Source of the DNA: Betaproteobacteria bacterium
Lineage (GTDB): Bacteria; Pseudomonadota; Gammaproteobacteria; Burkholderiales; Ga0077523
Assembly (NCBI GenBank): GCA_016713305.1
Contig: JADJPK010000010.1
Span: 62,001 to 126,000 of the forward strand
Length of the DNA stretch: 64,000 nt
Reading direction: 5' to 3'
The position numbers and the translations under genes were made by a program. This document shows positions 1 through 8,474 of this stretch, one piece after another. Numbering within the stretch: position 1 is the stretch's first letter; the number at the start of each line of letters is the position of its first letter. Under the pieces are notes generated by a model, which saw nothing but the letters and a program-made list of their open reading frames with translations, did not search any database and was not told the DNA's origin.

Positions 1-246
1 CACGTCGCGGGCATAGGGCGGAACTCCCGAGACGTCCACGCCATGCACGAACACCCGGCCGCTGCTGGGCTGCTCGAAACCGGCGATGAGCCTCAGGCAA
101 GTGGTCTTGCCGGACCCGGACGGGCCCAGCATGGAGAAGAACTCGCCGTCGGCGATGTCGAACGAGACACCGTCGACGGCGCGCACGTCTCCGAAACGGC
201 GGCTGACGGCATCGAACGCCACCGCCGCCGCGCTTTCACCTGCCAT
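1..246 (-). CDS. ABC transporter ATP-binding protein, 5' part (PotA-like)
   Basis: This is the N-terminal 82 residues of an ABC ATPase; the rest lies beyond the left window edge. The Walker A motif GPSGSGKTT is at about residues 41-49, followed by CLRLIAGFEQPSSG, the usual context in PotA/CysA-type importer ATPases. The ATG at 246 was chosen because the preceding binding-protein gene ends 35 bp upstream on the same strand. Together they suggest an operon for a polyamine- or small-solute importer, with the ATPase energising uptake at the inner membrane. Permease genes would be expected further downstream, outside the window. Substrate is inferred only from the neighbouring binding protein. Confidence 0.85.
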   Translation of the reverse strand, partial: MAGESAAAVAFDAVSRRFGDVRAVDGVSFDIADGEFFSMLGPSGSGKTTCLRLIAGFEQPSSGRVFVHGVDVSGVPPYARDV

Positions 247-281
247 GGGAGTATCTGCGCCGGAGGTCGTCCGGCCTCCCA

Positions 282-1469
282 TCAGCGCCCGCCGAGGACG
301 GCGATGTAGTCCGACACCCAGCGATAGTAGGGAACGCAGCCCTTGGGATCGGAGCACTTGGCCGTAGGCGTACGCCAGAACGAGATGCGGTCGAATTCCT
401 CGTATCCGTTCGTCTTGCAGCCTTCGTCACCCAGCAGCTTGTTGCCCTTGCACGCAGCCGGCACTGAGGGCACCGAACCGAACCAGGCGGCGAGATCGCC
501 CTGCAGCTTCGGATTGATGGAGTGCTCCAGCCACATGTAGGCGCAGTTCGGGTTCTTGGCGTTTGCGTGGATCATGGTGGTATCTGCCCAGCCGGTGGCC
601 CCTTCGACGGGCACCACGCTGGCGATGGGCTGCTTGTCGCCCTTCAGCAGATTCACCTGGAAGCCCCACGACGACGACGCCACGACCCCCTCGTTCTTGA
701 AATCGTCGATCTGGACCATGGCGTCGTGCCAGTAGCGTGAGACGAGCTTGCGCTGCTGGCGCAGCAGTTCCAGCGCCGCCTTGTACTGGTCCTCGTTCAG
801 CTCGTAGGGATCCTTGATTCCCAGTTCCGGCTTGGTCGCCTTGAGGTACAGCGCAGCGTCGGCGATATAGATGGGCCCGTCGAACGCCTGCACACGCCCC
901 TTGTTGGACTTGCCGTCGGCCAGGGTCATCTCCTCGAAGACGACTTTCCAGCTCTTGGGCGCCTCCTTGAACGCCTTGGTGCTGTACGCCAGCACGTTGT
1001 AGCCCCACTGGTAGGGAACCCCGTAGTGCTTGCCGTCGACGTAGTGCCACTTGGCCTTCTGCAGGCGCGGGTCGACGTTCTTGAAGCTGGGGACCAGGTT
1101 GACGTTCACCTCCTGGACCCGCTTGCCGGCAATGAGGCGCAGGCTCGCGTCGCCCGAGGCCGTCACCAGATCGAAACCGCCTTCGTTCATGAGCGCGACC
1201 ATCTCGTCGGAGGTGCCGGCGGTCTTCACGTTGACCTTGCAGCCGGTCTTCTTCTCGAAGCCCGTGACCCAGTCGAAGGCCTTGTCGGTGTCGCCGCGCT
1301 CGATGTAGCCGGGCCACGCGACGATGTCCACCCGACCCTCGCCCTTGCCGATCTTCTGCAGCGGGCCCGCCTGGGCCGCGCCGGCGGCAACGCCGAAGAG
1401 GGCTGCGAGAGCCAGTGCGGAACTGCGGACAGCGAATTGCCAAGAGGACGAGCGCATGGTCAGGGACAT
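282..1469 (-). CDS. Periplasmic solute-binding protein, spermidine/putrescine (YdcS/PotD) type
   Basis: A 395-aa extracellular solute-binding protein with a Sec signal peptide (hydrophobic stretch ALALAALFGVAAGAAQA, residues about 15-30) and the family-typical start of the mature part, VDIVAWPGYIERG. It should capture a small organic cation in the periplasm and deliver it to the transporter whose ATPase starts 35 bp downstream. The ATG at 1469 is preceded by AGGAG at good distance; an in-frame upstream extension to 1565 has no signal sequence and was rejected. Four or more cysteines near the C-terminus (CAYMW, AACKG, EGCKT, KCSDPKGC) could form disulfides. Exact substrate is not determinable. 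Confidence 0.85.
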   Translation of the reverse strand: MSLTMRSSSWQFAVRSSALALAALFGVAAGAAQAGPLQKIGKGEGRVDIVAWPGYIERGDTDKAFDWVTGFEKKTGCKVNVKTAGTSDEMVALMNEGGFDLVTASGDASLRLIAGKRVQEVNVNLVPSFKNVDPRLQKAKWHYVDGKHYGVPYQWGYNVLAYSTKAFKEAPKSWKVVFEEMTLADGKSNKGRVQAFDGPIYIADAALYLKATKPELGIKDPYELNEDQYKAALELLRQQRKLVSRYWHDAMVQIDDFKNEGVVASSSWGFQVNLLKGDKQPIASVVPVEGATGWADTTMIHANAKNPNCAYMWLEHSINPKLQGDLAAWFGSVPSVPAACKGNKLLGDEGCKTNGYEEFDRISFWRTPTAKCSDPKGCVPYYRWVSDYIAVLGGR

Positions 1470-1574
1470 CGGAACTCTCCTGTAATTGTTCGACTGGATG
1501 CCACGGAAAAGGGCCGGCGGCTGCGACGCGGTTGCACCTACGCCGCCCGGAAATCCTACGCGCAAGCGCGCGCG

Positions 1575-1601
1575 CGCCGCAAGCCGGGCACGCTTGCGGC
1601 G
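1575..1601. other. Hairpin downstream of the M48 peptidase gene
   Basis: A perfect 10-bp inverted repeat, CGCCGCAAGC (1575-1584) and GCTTGCGGCG (1592-1601), with a 7-base loop lies 13 bp beyond the stop codon of the minus-strand peptidase gene. No T-tract follows on the minus strand, so it is a possible but weak terminator. Confidence 0.35.
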
Positions 1602-1613
1602 CAGGCCGGCAGA

Positions 1614-2474
1614 TCAGTTCTTCGGGTGCGCGGGCGCGGCGCCCAGCGGCTGGGACTTCAGCTTGAACACGGGCTTCGGGCTGCGATCGGCGTAGTACGG
1701 CTGCATCTGCGGCACCAGTTCCGCCAGCGCTGCCTGGCGCTTTTCCGGGGCAGGGTGGGTACTGAGAAAATCGCTCTTGCCGCCACCGCCCGAGACCTTC
1801 GCCATCTTCTGCCACAGGGTGACCGCGGCATGGGGGTCGTAACCGGCCTTGGCGGCCAGTTCGATGCCGATGCGATCCGCCTCGGCCTCCGCCTCGCGGC
1901 TATTGGGAAGAGACACAGTGACCGCAGCGGCCGCCACGGCCGCCGAAGCCGCGAGACCGCCGTACTTCTGACCTGCCACGATGCCGATGAGGCCCGCGCC
2001 CACCTGGGTCGCCATCGCCTGGGACATCTTCTCGGCCTGGTGCTTGGCGAGCGCATGGGCGATCTCGTGGCCCATCACCTGGGCAATCTCGTCGTCGGAG
2101 GGTTTCAAGGCGACGATGAGCCCGGTGTAGAACGCCATCTTGCCGCCGGCCATGCACCACGCGTTGACGGTCTTCGGATCGTCGATGACCTTCACGCTCC
2201 AGGCCCACTGCTGGGTCTCGGGCCGGTACTTGATCGCCTGGGGGATGAGCCGCTCGGTGATGTCGACGATGCGCTGGGTCACGGCGGGATCGTTGTCCAG
2301 CTTGCCCTGTTTCTGGTACGGCGTGAGCATCTGGACGTAGGCCGATGCGGACGACGCGATGGCGGAGTCCTCGGAAACGAGGATGAGTTGCTTGCGCCCC
2401 GTGACGGGAGCGCTCTGGCAGGCGGCCAGCGCGAGGACAGCCGCGCCGAGGGCGGCTGCACGAATCGTTTTCAT
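1614..2474 (-). CDS. M48-family metalloprotease lipoprotein
   Basis: A 286-aa lipoprotein: signal peptide with lipobox LAAC (Cys19) and a zinc-protease signature HEIAH at 136-140, followed about 50 residues later by the glutamate-containing segment SREAEAEADRIG typical of peptidase family M48 (Oma1/LoiP-like). Expected to sit on the periplasmic face of the inner or outer membrane and take part in protein quality control. The middle holds an alanine-rich hydrophobic segment (about 160-185) that may be membrane-associated. The ATG at 2474 was chosen for its signal peptide; the long upstream extension in this frame overlaps the HNH gene and is spurious. Confidence 0.88.
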   Translation of the reverse strand: MKTIRAAALGAAVLALAACQSAPVTGRKQLILVSEDSAIASSASAYVQMLTPYQKQGKLDNDPAVTQRIVDITERLIPQAIKYRPETQQWAWSVKVIDDPKTVNAWCMAGGKMAFYTGLIVALKPSDDEIAQVMGHEIAHALAKHQAEKMSQAMATQVGAGLIGIVAGQKYGGLAASAAVAAAAVTVSLPNSREAEAEADRIGIELAAKAGYDPHAAVTLWQKMAKVSGGGGKSDFLSTHPAPEKRQAALAELVPQMQPYYADRSPKPVFKLKSQPLGAAPAHPKN

Positions 2475-2506
2475 GGAAAGGTCTTCCTGGTTGGAACGGG
2501 ACGGAC

Positions 2507-3064
2507 TCAGGCGAACAGGCGGCTGTGCCTGGGCACCTTGACGAGGAGATACTCCATCTGATCCTGAAGGATCCTGCGGTTCTGCAGGATCAGGTGTTCG
2601 TACTTGTTGGGCACGTAGGGCGTGTACAGCAGCGGCATGTGCGCGGCCTCGGGCGTCCTGCCTCCCTTGCGGATGTTGCAGACGCGGCAGGCGGTCACCA
2701 CGTTCATCCAGCGGTCCTTGCCGCCGCGGTAGACGGGGACCACGTGGTCGCGCGACAGATCGCGCTCGCGGTATTCGCCCCCGCAATAGGCGCACACGTG
2801 ACGGTCGCGGGCGAACAGGGCGGCGTTGGTCAGATGCGGCTCGGCGTGGGCGTCCCGGACCAGTTCGCTGGCCCCCTTGATGGCGATGATGCTGGAGGTG
2901 GACAGCTCCGAGCGTTCACCGGTCATGCGCGAGACGCCGCCATGGTAGGTCGCGACGACGTCGCCCAGCGACCACGCCACCATGCGTCTGGCGTGATACG
3001 TGATGGCTTCGTCGATCATCAACCATCGGCTCGGCAGACCTGCCATGTCGAGCGCGAGAATCAT
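2507..3064 (-). CDS. HNH endonuclease
   Basis: A 185-aa protein with a C-terminal HNH nuclease fold: zinc cysteines C91-x2-C94, the catalytic segment DHVVP (106-110), Asn121 and the second pair C126-x2-C129 followed by Asn130. The N-terminal 70 residues (LDMAGLPSRWLMIDEAITYH) resemble the conserved front part of a widespread betaproteobacterial HNH family. The biological target is unknown; family members occur as solitary chromosomal genes and are not known restriction enzymes. The ATG at 3064 fits the conserved N-terminus; an in-frame GTG at 3088 is the alternative. It lies 32 bp upstream of the M48 gene. Confidence 0.82.
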   Translation of the reverse strand: MILALDMAGLPSRWLMIDEAITYHARRMVAWSLGDVVATYHGGVSRMTGERSELSTSSIIAIKGASELVRDAHAEPHLTNAALFARDRHVCAYCGGEYRERDLSRDHVVPVYRGGKDRWMNVVTACRVCNIRKGGRTPEAAHMPLLYTPYVPNKYEHLILQNRRILQDQMEYLLVKVPRHSRLFA

Positions 3065-3200
3065 TGCCACGATCAGACCTCCCGGCACGCGGAGGCGTCG
3101 CCGATACCGACGCCTTCAGCAACTTCCGAAACCGACGCCTTGAACCTGCTCGGCGAGTATAGCTCGCGATGGTGCGGCAAAGTACCGTTCCGGGCGCTGC

Positions 3201-5022
3201 TCAACCGCCGGTCGTTTCAGCCGCGACAACTTTCTGGATCGTGATCGCGTTGACAGGGCACACCGCCTCGCACTGGCCGCAGCGGATGCACTGGTCCTGA
3301 TCGATCCAGAGGCGGTTGTAGTACAGCGAGTCCGCATGGCCCGGAACGAGCGGCCTGACACCGGTGATGCGCCCCGCGTCATCGCGCTCCAGCCCGGAGA
3401 TCTCCTGGATGCACCCTGCAACGGGCTTGACCTTGAGGCACTCGTCGCAGAGAACGCAGCGGCTGTCGATGATCTCGAACTTGTAGTGACAGAGGTAGCA
3501 GCGCGACGCCGCTTCCGGGGCGGCTTCCCGCGAGTAACCCGTCTCCACTTCCGTTTCGAGCGCGCGCAGGGACCGGCACCAGGGGCATGGGATGCAGCGG
3601 AATGGCGTTCATGGCGCTCGATCGGCCGGTCCCGCGGCCCTCGCGCCCGGACTGGAACACCGGTTCCAGACGCAGCACCTCGCGCTGACGGACGGCGCCC
3701 GTCAGAAAGAGGTCCACGGCCCGCGCGCAATCCCGCGCATGTCCGATGGCCTGGATGAGAGAGGTGGCCCCGAGCGCGAAATCGCCGGCGGCGAAGACGT
3801 TGCGCAGGCTCGTCTGTGCGCGCGAGCCGGACGCCAGCCAGCCGTCACGCCCCACCAGCGCTCCGGCCAATGGGCCATGGATCCAGTCCGTCTGCGGGTA
3901 CTGGCCGGTCGCCCAGATGACCTGATCCACGGCCACGTCGATCTCGCTGCCGGGCACGTCCCTGAATCCGCGCCGCGACTGCCCTTCCGCCACCACCGGC
4001 TCCGTGCGGATCAGGCGCAATCCCGTGACGGCATCGCTGTTCCCGAGCACTTCCACGGGCGACAGATGGTTCTCCAGCCGGCCGCCTTCGGCCAGATACT
4101 CTTCCAGTTCGCCGGGCAGGACGACCATGTCCTCCCGCCCGCGGCGGTAGTAGACCGTGACCTGCGCGCCGAGGCGCGAGGCGGTCCGCGCGCAATCCAT
4201 GGCCGTGTAGCCGCCGCCGATCACCGCGACCCGCGCGCCGATGCCGCGCCGGCCTCGCTCGTTCACGTCGAACAGGAAATGCAGGCCGTGCTCCCCGCCA
4301 CGCGCGTTCGTTCCCGGAACGGCCGGCATGTTCGGGCGCAGCGTGCCGGCAGCGAGCACGACCGCGTCGTGCCGCGTAGCCAGTTCGTCCAGGGTGACGT
4401 CCCGCCCGATCTCGACGCCGCAGCGCACCTGCACGCCCAGCGCCGTGATCTGGCCGACCTCCCGGTCGATCAGTGCCCGCGGCAGACGAAACGCGGGAAT
4501 GCCCTGGTTCAGCATGCCGCCGGGTCGTTCGTGCCGCTCGTACACCGTGACTTCATGGCCCAGGCGACGGAGATCTCTCGCCGCCGAAAGCCCGGCCACC
4601 CCGCCGCCGACCACCGCCACGTGCCTTCCGCTGGCAGGGAACAGGAGCGGCAGCACCACCGGACTGGCGGCCATATGATCGGCGGCCGAGCGCTTGGAGA
4701 AGCAGATGGCGACCGGCTCGCCGTTGCCCGCCCGGCCGTGGCGGCAGGCGTCCTCGCAAGGTCGCGCGCATACCCTGCCCAGCACGCCGGGAAAGACGTT
4801 GTCGCCGAGATTGATCCGGTATGCCTCGTCGTAGCGGCCGTGGTAGACCGCCTCGAGATACCCCGGGATGTCGGTGCCGGCCGGGCAGGCAGTCCGGCAG
4901 GGGATGTTCTGGCGGAACCAGTGGCGGTCCTGTTCCGACTGCGACTGGACCGTCTCGCGCGCCAGCGCTCCCGTGGAGAGCGCCGTCGCTGCCTGCAGTG
5001 CGTTGCGTTCGATCAATGCCAT
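3201..5022 (-). CDS. GltD-like NAD(P)/FAD oxidoreductase with C-terminal 4Fe-4S domain (frameshifted)
   Basis: Read across a frameshift near 3558, this encodes about 607 aa. It starts with a Fer4_20-type Fe-S segment (Cys42, 46, 85, 89, 93), then an FAD motif VVGGGVAGLSAA (137-148), an NAD(P) motif VAVIGGGYTAMDCA and a flavin-binding ATGQYP/FAAGDFALG region, as in the glutamate synthase small chain. After NAIPLHPMPLVPVPAR the frame changes and continues with a ferredoxin-like tail: CYLCHYKFEI, CVLCDECLKVKP and CIRCGQCEAVCP. Adding one lost GC unit in the GCGCGC run restores a single protein. No full GltB partner is present, so it probably passes electrons between NAD(P)H and an unknown acceptor. 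It follows fhs by 65 bp, suggesting a link to one-carbon metabolism. Confidence 0.8.
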
Positions 5023-5087
5023 GACGTCGATTCCCGGGAAAGTGGCGGTCGTGCCGGCGCCACGAACGTGCCGGCCGCGGCTCGTGA

Positions 5088-6764
5088 TCAGAACAGTCCC
5101 ACCACCTTCCCGTCGGGACCCAGGTCGATGCGGGTGGCGGCCGGAACCATCGGCAGCCCCGGCATGGTCATCACGTCTCCGCAGATGGCCACCAGGAACT
5201 CCGCTCCGGCCGACAGCCGGACCTCTCGCACATGCACCGTGTGACCGCTGGGGGCGCCTCGCGCCTGCGGATCCGTGGAGAACGAATACTGGGTCTTGGC
5301 GATGCACACCGGATAGGTGCCGTGGCCGCTGTCCTGCAGGCGCTGGATCTGCTGCCGGACCTTGGCATCCGCGGTGATGCCCGCAGCGCCGTAGATCTTC
5401 CGGGCGACGGTCTCGATCTTCTCCCACAGCGGCGCCGTGTCCTCGTAGACGAACTTGAGGCTGGCGTCGGACCCTTCGATCACGTCGACCACCGTGCGCG
5501 CGAGTTCTTCCGCGCCCTTCCCGCCTTCGGCCCAGTGACGGGCAAGGACGACCGGCACGCCCAGGGCCTTCATGCGATCCTGCACCAGGCGATGCTCGGC
5601 CGGCGTGTCCTGGGTGAAGTGGTTGATGGCCACGATGCACGGCAGACCGAAATGGTCCCGGACGTTGCGCACATGCCTCTCCAGATTGGCCAACCCGTGT
5701 TCGAGCGCCTCCAGATTCTCCTGGCCGAGGGCCTTGAGTTCCACGCCCCCGTGATACTTGAGCGCGCGGATGGTGGCCACCACCACGGCGGCGCTCGGGC
5801 GCAGCCCGGACTTGCGGCACTTGATGTCCACGAACTTCTCGGCGCCGAGATCGGCACCGAATCCGGCCTCGGTCACCACGTAGTCCGCCAGCTTGAGCGC
5901 GCTGCGGGTGGCGATGACGGAATTGCAGCCGTGGGCGATGTTCGCGAACGGGCCGCCGTGGATGATGGCCGGGTTGTTCTCCAGGGTCTGGACCAGGTTG
6001 GGCTTGAGCGCATCCTTCATCAACACGGTCATCGCGCCGTGCGCCTCGAGATCGCGCGCCCGGACCGGCTCCTGGTCGCGCGTGTACCCCACGACGACGT
6101 TGCCCAGGCGGTTCCTGAGATCCTCCAGCGACGAGGCGAGGCAGAAGATCGCCATCACCTCCGAAGCCACCACGATGTCGAAGCCGTCCTCGCGCGGAAA
6201 GCCGTTGGCAGGTCCGCCGAGCGACACCACGATGTCGCGCAGCGCCCGGTCGTTCATGTCCAGCACCCGCTTCCACGTGATGCGGCGGGGGTCGATGCCC
6301 AGCGCGTTGCCGTGGTGGATGTGGTTGTCGGCCATTGCCGCCAGCAGGTTGTTGGCGAGCTGGATGGCATTGAAGTCCCCGGTGAAATGGAGGTTGATGT
6401 CCTCCATCGGAACGACTTGCGCGTATCCGCCGCCGGCCGCGCCGCCCTTGATGCCGAAGACCGGCCCCAGCGACGGTTCGCGCAGGCAGATGAGCGCCCG
6501 CTTGCCGATGCGGTTCAGCGCATCGCCAAGGCCCACCGTGGTGGTCGTCTTTCCCTCCCCGGCCGGGGTCGGGCTGATCGCCGTGACGAGGATGAGCTTG
6601 CCGTCCGGCCTGTCCGCGAGGGAATCGACGTAGTCGAGCGAGATCTTGGCCTTGTAGTGGCCGTAGGGCTCGAGGGATTCCTCGGGAATGGACAGCCGCT
6701 CGCCCGCGAGCGGCACGATGCGTTTGAGGGTCGCGCGTTGCGCAATTTCGATATCGGACAGCAC
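5088..6764 (-). CDS. fhs: Formate--tetrahydrofolate ligase
   Basis: A 558-aa enzyme, the normal family length, making 10-formyl-THF from formate, THF and ATP in the cytoplasm. The nucleotide-binding loop PTPAGEGKTTTT is at 65-76, followed by VGLGDALN; FGIKGGAAGGGYAQV, INLHFTGDFNAI and the FANIAHGCNS region are diagnostic. The GTG at 6764 is chosen because AGGAG sits 6 nt upstream and it gives the conserved N-terminus (LSDIEIAQ); the ATG at 6785 would place the ribosome site inside the gene. With the downstream flavoprotein it may form a formate/one-carbon operon. Confidence 0.93.
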   Translation of the reverse strand: MLSDIEIAQRATLKRIVPLAGERLSIPEESLEPYGHYKAKISLDYVDSLADRPDGKLILVTAISPTPAGEGKTTTTVGLGDALNRIGKRALICLREPSLGPVFGIKGGAAGGGYAQVVPMEDINLHFTGDFNAIQLANNLLAAMADNHIHHGNALGIDPRRITWKRVLDMNDRALRDIVVSLGGPANGFPREDGFDIVVASEVMAIFCLASSLEDLRNRLGNVVVGYTRDQEPVRARDLEAHGAMTVLMKDALKPNLVQTLENNPAIIHGGPFANIAHGCNSVIATRSALKLADYVVTEAGFGADLGAEKFVDIKCRKSGLRPSAAVVVATIRALKYHGGVELKALGQENLEALEHGLANLERHVRNVRDHFGLPCIVAINHFTQDTPAEHRLVQDRMKALGVPVVLARHWAEGGKGAEELARTVVDVIEGSDASLKFVYEDTAPLWEKIETVARKIYGAAGITADAKVRQQIQRLQDSGHGTYPVCIAKTQYSFSTDPQARGAPSGHTVHVREVRLSAGAEFLVAICGDVMTMPGLPMVPAATRIDLGPDGKVVGLF

Positions 6765-6811
6765 CGGAACTCCTGTCGAAGCCATGCCCGCCTGGCCGGC
6801 GGGCCTCACTG

Positions 6812-6845
6812 CTCAAAAGAAAACGGCGGTCGCCACCCCGCCGTT
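6812..6845 (-). terminator. Rho-independent terminator after the cupin gene
   Basis: Stem AACGGCGG (6822-6829) pairs with CCGCCGTT (6838-6845) around an 8-base loop. On the minus strand it is followed by a T-rich run (complement of CAAAAGAAA), as expected for intrinsic termination of the cupin gene ending at 6866. It separates that gene from fhs. Confidence 0.75.
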
Positions 6846-6865
6846 GTCATGGATGAGAGAACCTG

Positions 6866-7369
6866 TCAGTGGTTCCGGCGGAATCCGTTGCCGGTCTTGC
6901 CGAGGTCCGGGTTCTCGAAGATGGTGCCGCTGGGGCCCATGCCGGAGATCTGCAGGATGACTTCCTCGTCCCTGGCGCCGTCGTAATGCGCCTCGCCGGC
7001 AGGGTGCTTCATGTAGCTGCCCTGGGGAAGCGGATCCGTGTTCCAGGGTTCGAACGTCGGGCCCGTGCCCGTGTACCAGGTGCCTTTCAGCACGGCCACG
7101 AGCCGGTCTTCCGGATGGTGATGCGGCATGCTCATCACGCCCGGCGAGAACTTGACGCGCAGGACATACGGGCCGGCCTTGCGCAGATCGCCTTCCACCA
7201 CCATGACCCGGATGCCCTCGATGCCGGGGTAGTCCTGCCACACCTCCTCGCCCGGTTTGACCACCACGAAGCCTTTCGCATCGACCGTGCCGTCGGCGTA
7301 GATCTGGCTGCCGGGCGCGATGGCGGCCACCGCCAGGGCGGCCGCAGTGAGGAGGTGCATTCTTTTCAT
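6866..7369 (-). CDS. Periplasmic cupin-domain protein
   Basis: A 167-aa protein with a Sec signal peptide (LLTAAALAVAAIAPGSQIYA) and a single cupin barrel: the metal-ligand motif is MPHHHPEDRLVAVLKGTWY (about 98-116) and the second motif includes KHPAGEAHYDGARDEEVILQI. The histidines and glutamate fit a divalent-metal site. Secreted cupins of this kind are mostly uncharacterised. It follows the exported methyltransferase-like gene by 43 bp and is likely cotranscribed. The ATG at 7369 has a GAGGA ribosome site upstream. Substrate is unknown. Confidence 0.85.
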   Translation of the reverse strand: MKRMHLLTAAALAVAAIAPGSQIYADGTVDAKGFVVVKPGEEVWQDYPGIEGIRVMVVEGDLRKAGPYVLRVKFSPGVMSMPHHHPEDRLVAVLKGTWYTGTGPTFEPWNTDPLPQGSYMKHPAGEAHYDGARDEEVILQISGMGPSGTIFENPDLGKTGNGFRRNH

Positions 7370-7412
7370 CGGGGAGTCCTCTCGGGTGGGAATGTGGGCA
7401 GGAGAAGCCCGC

Positions 7413-8234
7413 TCAGGGCTTCACGAACTTGAGCGTCATGCGATCGCTTTCGCCGATGGCGGCATAGCGGTCGCGATCCTGGTCGCCCAGGGCGAAGGTG
7501 GGCGGAAGCGTCCAGACCCCCTTCGGGTGGTCCTTGGTGTCGCGCGGATTGGCGTTGATCTCGGACTTGCCGACGAAGCGGAAACCCGCCTTGGTCGCCG
7601 CATCGATCACGTACTGCTCGGTCATGTAGCCGGTACGGACCTGGTCCTCGAACGGCGTGCCCGGCTTGGCGCGATGTTCCTCCACGCCGAGGATGCCGCC
7701 CGTCTTGAGCAGACCGTGGAAGGTCTTGAACATCGCGTCCGCGTAGCCGTTCTTCGCCCAGTTGTGCACGTTGCGGAAGGTGAGCACCATGTCCGCCGAG
7801 CCCGCCGGCGCCGCGTCCACGAATTCGGGCGCCTTGATCTCGGTGGTGACGACGGCCCCGAAAACGTCCGGCCGGCCGGCCATGCGCGCGAGAAAGGCCC
7901 GGTCGCGGTCCACCGCCCAGGCCGGCGCATTGCTCGGGCTCACCGGATACCGGGCGGCGTAAAGCTTGCCCCTTTCCTTGAGCACCGGCGCCAGCACGTC
8001 CGTGAACCAGCCGGCGGACGGCCAGATCTCCACCACGGTCATGTCCGGCCGGAGCCCGATGAACTGCAGCGTCTCCTTCGGGTGGCGGTAGACGTCGCGC
8101 GCACGGTTTTCCTCCGTGCGATGGTCGCCCGCCACGGCGCGGTCGAGCATGGCGGACACGTCGTCGGCAGCACGTGTCTGCCAGGAACAAAGCGATGCGA
8201 CAAGAAGCAGTGCGCAGGTGGCGAGTCGTTTCAT
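7413..8234 (-). CDS. Exported class I SAM-dependent methyltransferase-like protein
   Basis: A 273-aa protein with a clear signal peptide (CALLLVASLCSWQTRA) and a Rossmann-like methyltransferase fold. Motif I is the degenerate segment MTVVEIWPSAGWFTDVLAPVLKERG, and DMVLTFRNVHNW and GILGVEEHR follow. The family (often annotated as predicted methyltransferase, COG4798) is widespread in proteobacteria. A secreted SAM enzyme is puzzling because SAM is cytoplasmic, so the fold may have another role. The ATG at 8234 gives the signal peptide; the longer in-frame extension upstream is not supported. It pairs with the downstream cupin, which is also exported. Confidence 0.82.
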   Translation of the reverse strand: MKRLATCALLLVASLCSWQTRAADDVSAMLDRAVAGDHRTEENRARDVYRHPKETLQFIGLRPDMTVVEIWPSAGWFTDVLAPVLKERGKLYAARYPVSPSNAPAWAVDRDRAFLARMAGRPDVFGAVVTTEIKAPEFVDAAPAGSADMVLTFRNVHNWAKNGYADAMFKTFHGLLKTGGILGVEEHRAKPGTPFEDQVRTGYMTEQYVIDAATKAGFRFVGKSEINANPRDTKDHPKGVWTLPPTFALGDQDRDRYAAIGESDRMTLKFVKP

Positions 8235-8474
8235 CAGAGAGGTCTCCACGGTAGGAAGGGTCGCCGGGTTCGCCACCGCGGGAGATCCGCGCGGCGGATC
8301 CGCCCGGCCGGACGTGGGTCGCACCGCATGGCGCCGGTTCGCCCGCCTCGCGCCTTCATGGATCGGGCATTCCGGACGGGACAGCGAGTCTAGCGACGAG
8401 GCCCCGGTCATGTCACGCGCATCCCGGGGGGGCCCGCGCCGGGGGGGCCGGGCCGAGAGGCTACAATCGGACCC

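Noticed and set aside
1026..2561. 511-aa plus-strand ORF opposite the binding protein and M48 genes
   Set aside because: It is the antisense shadow of recognisable minus-strand genes in GC-rich DNA and contains no domain text.
5232..6986. 584-aa plus-strand ORF opposite fhs
   Set aside because: It is antisense to the fully conserved fhs sequence; the GC-rich third-position bias keeps it open.
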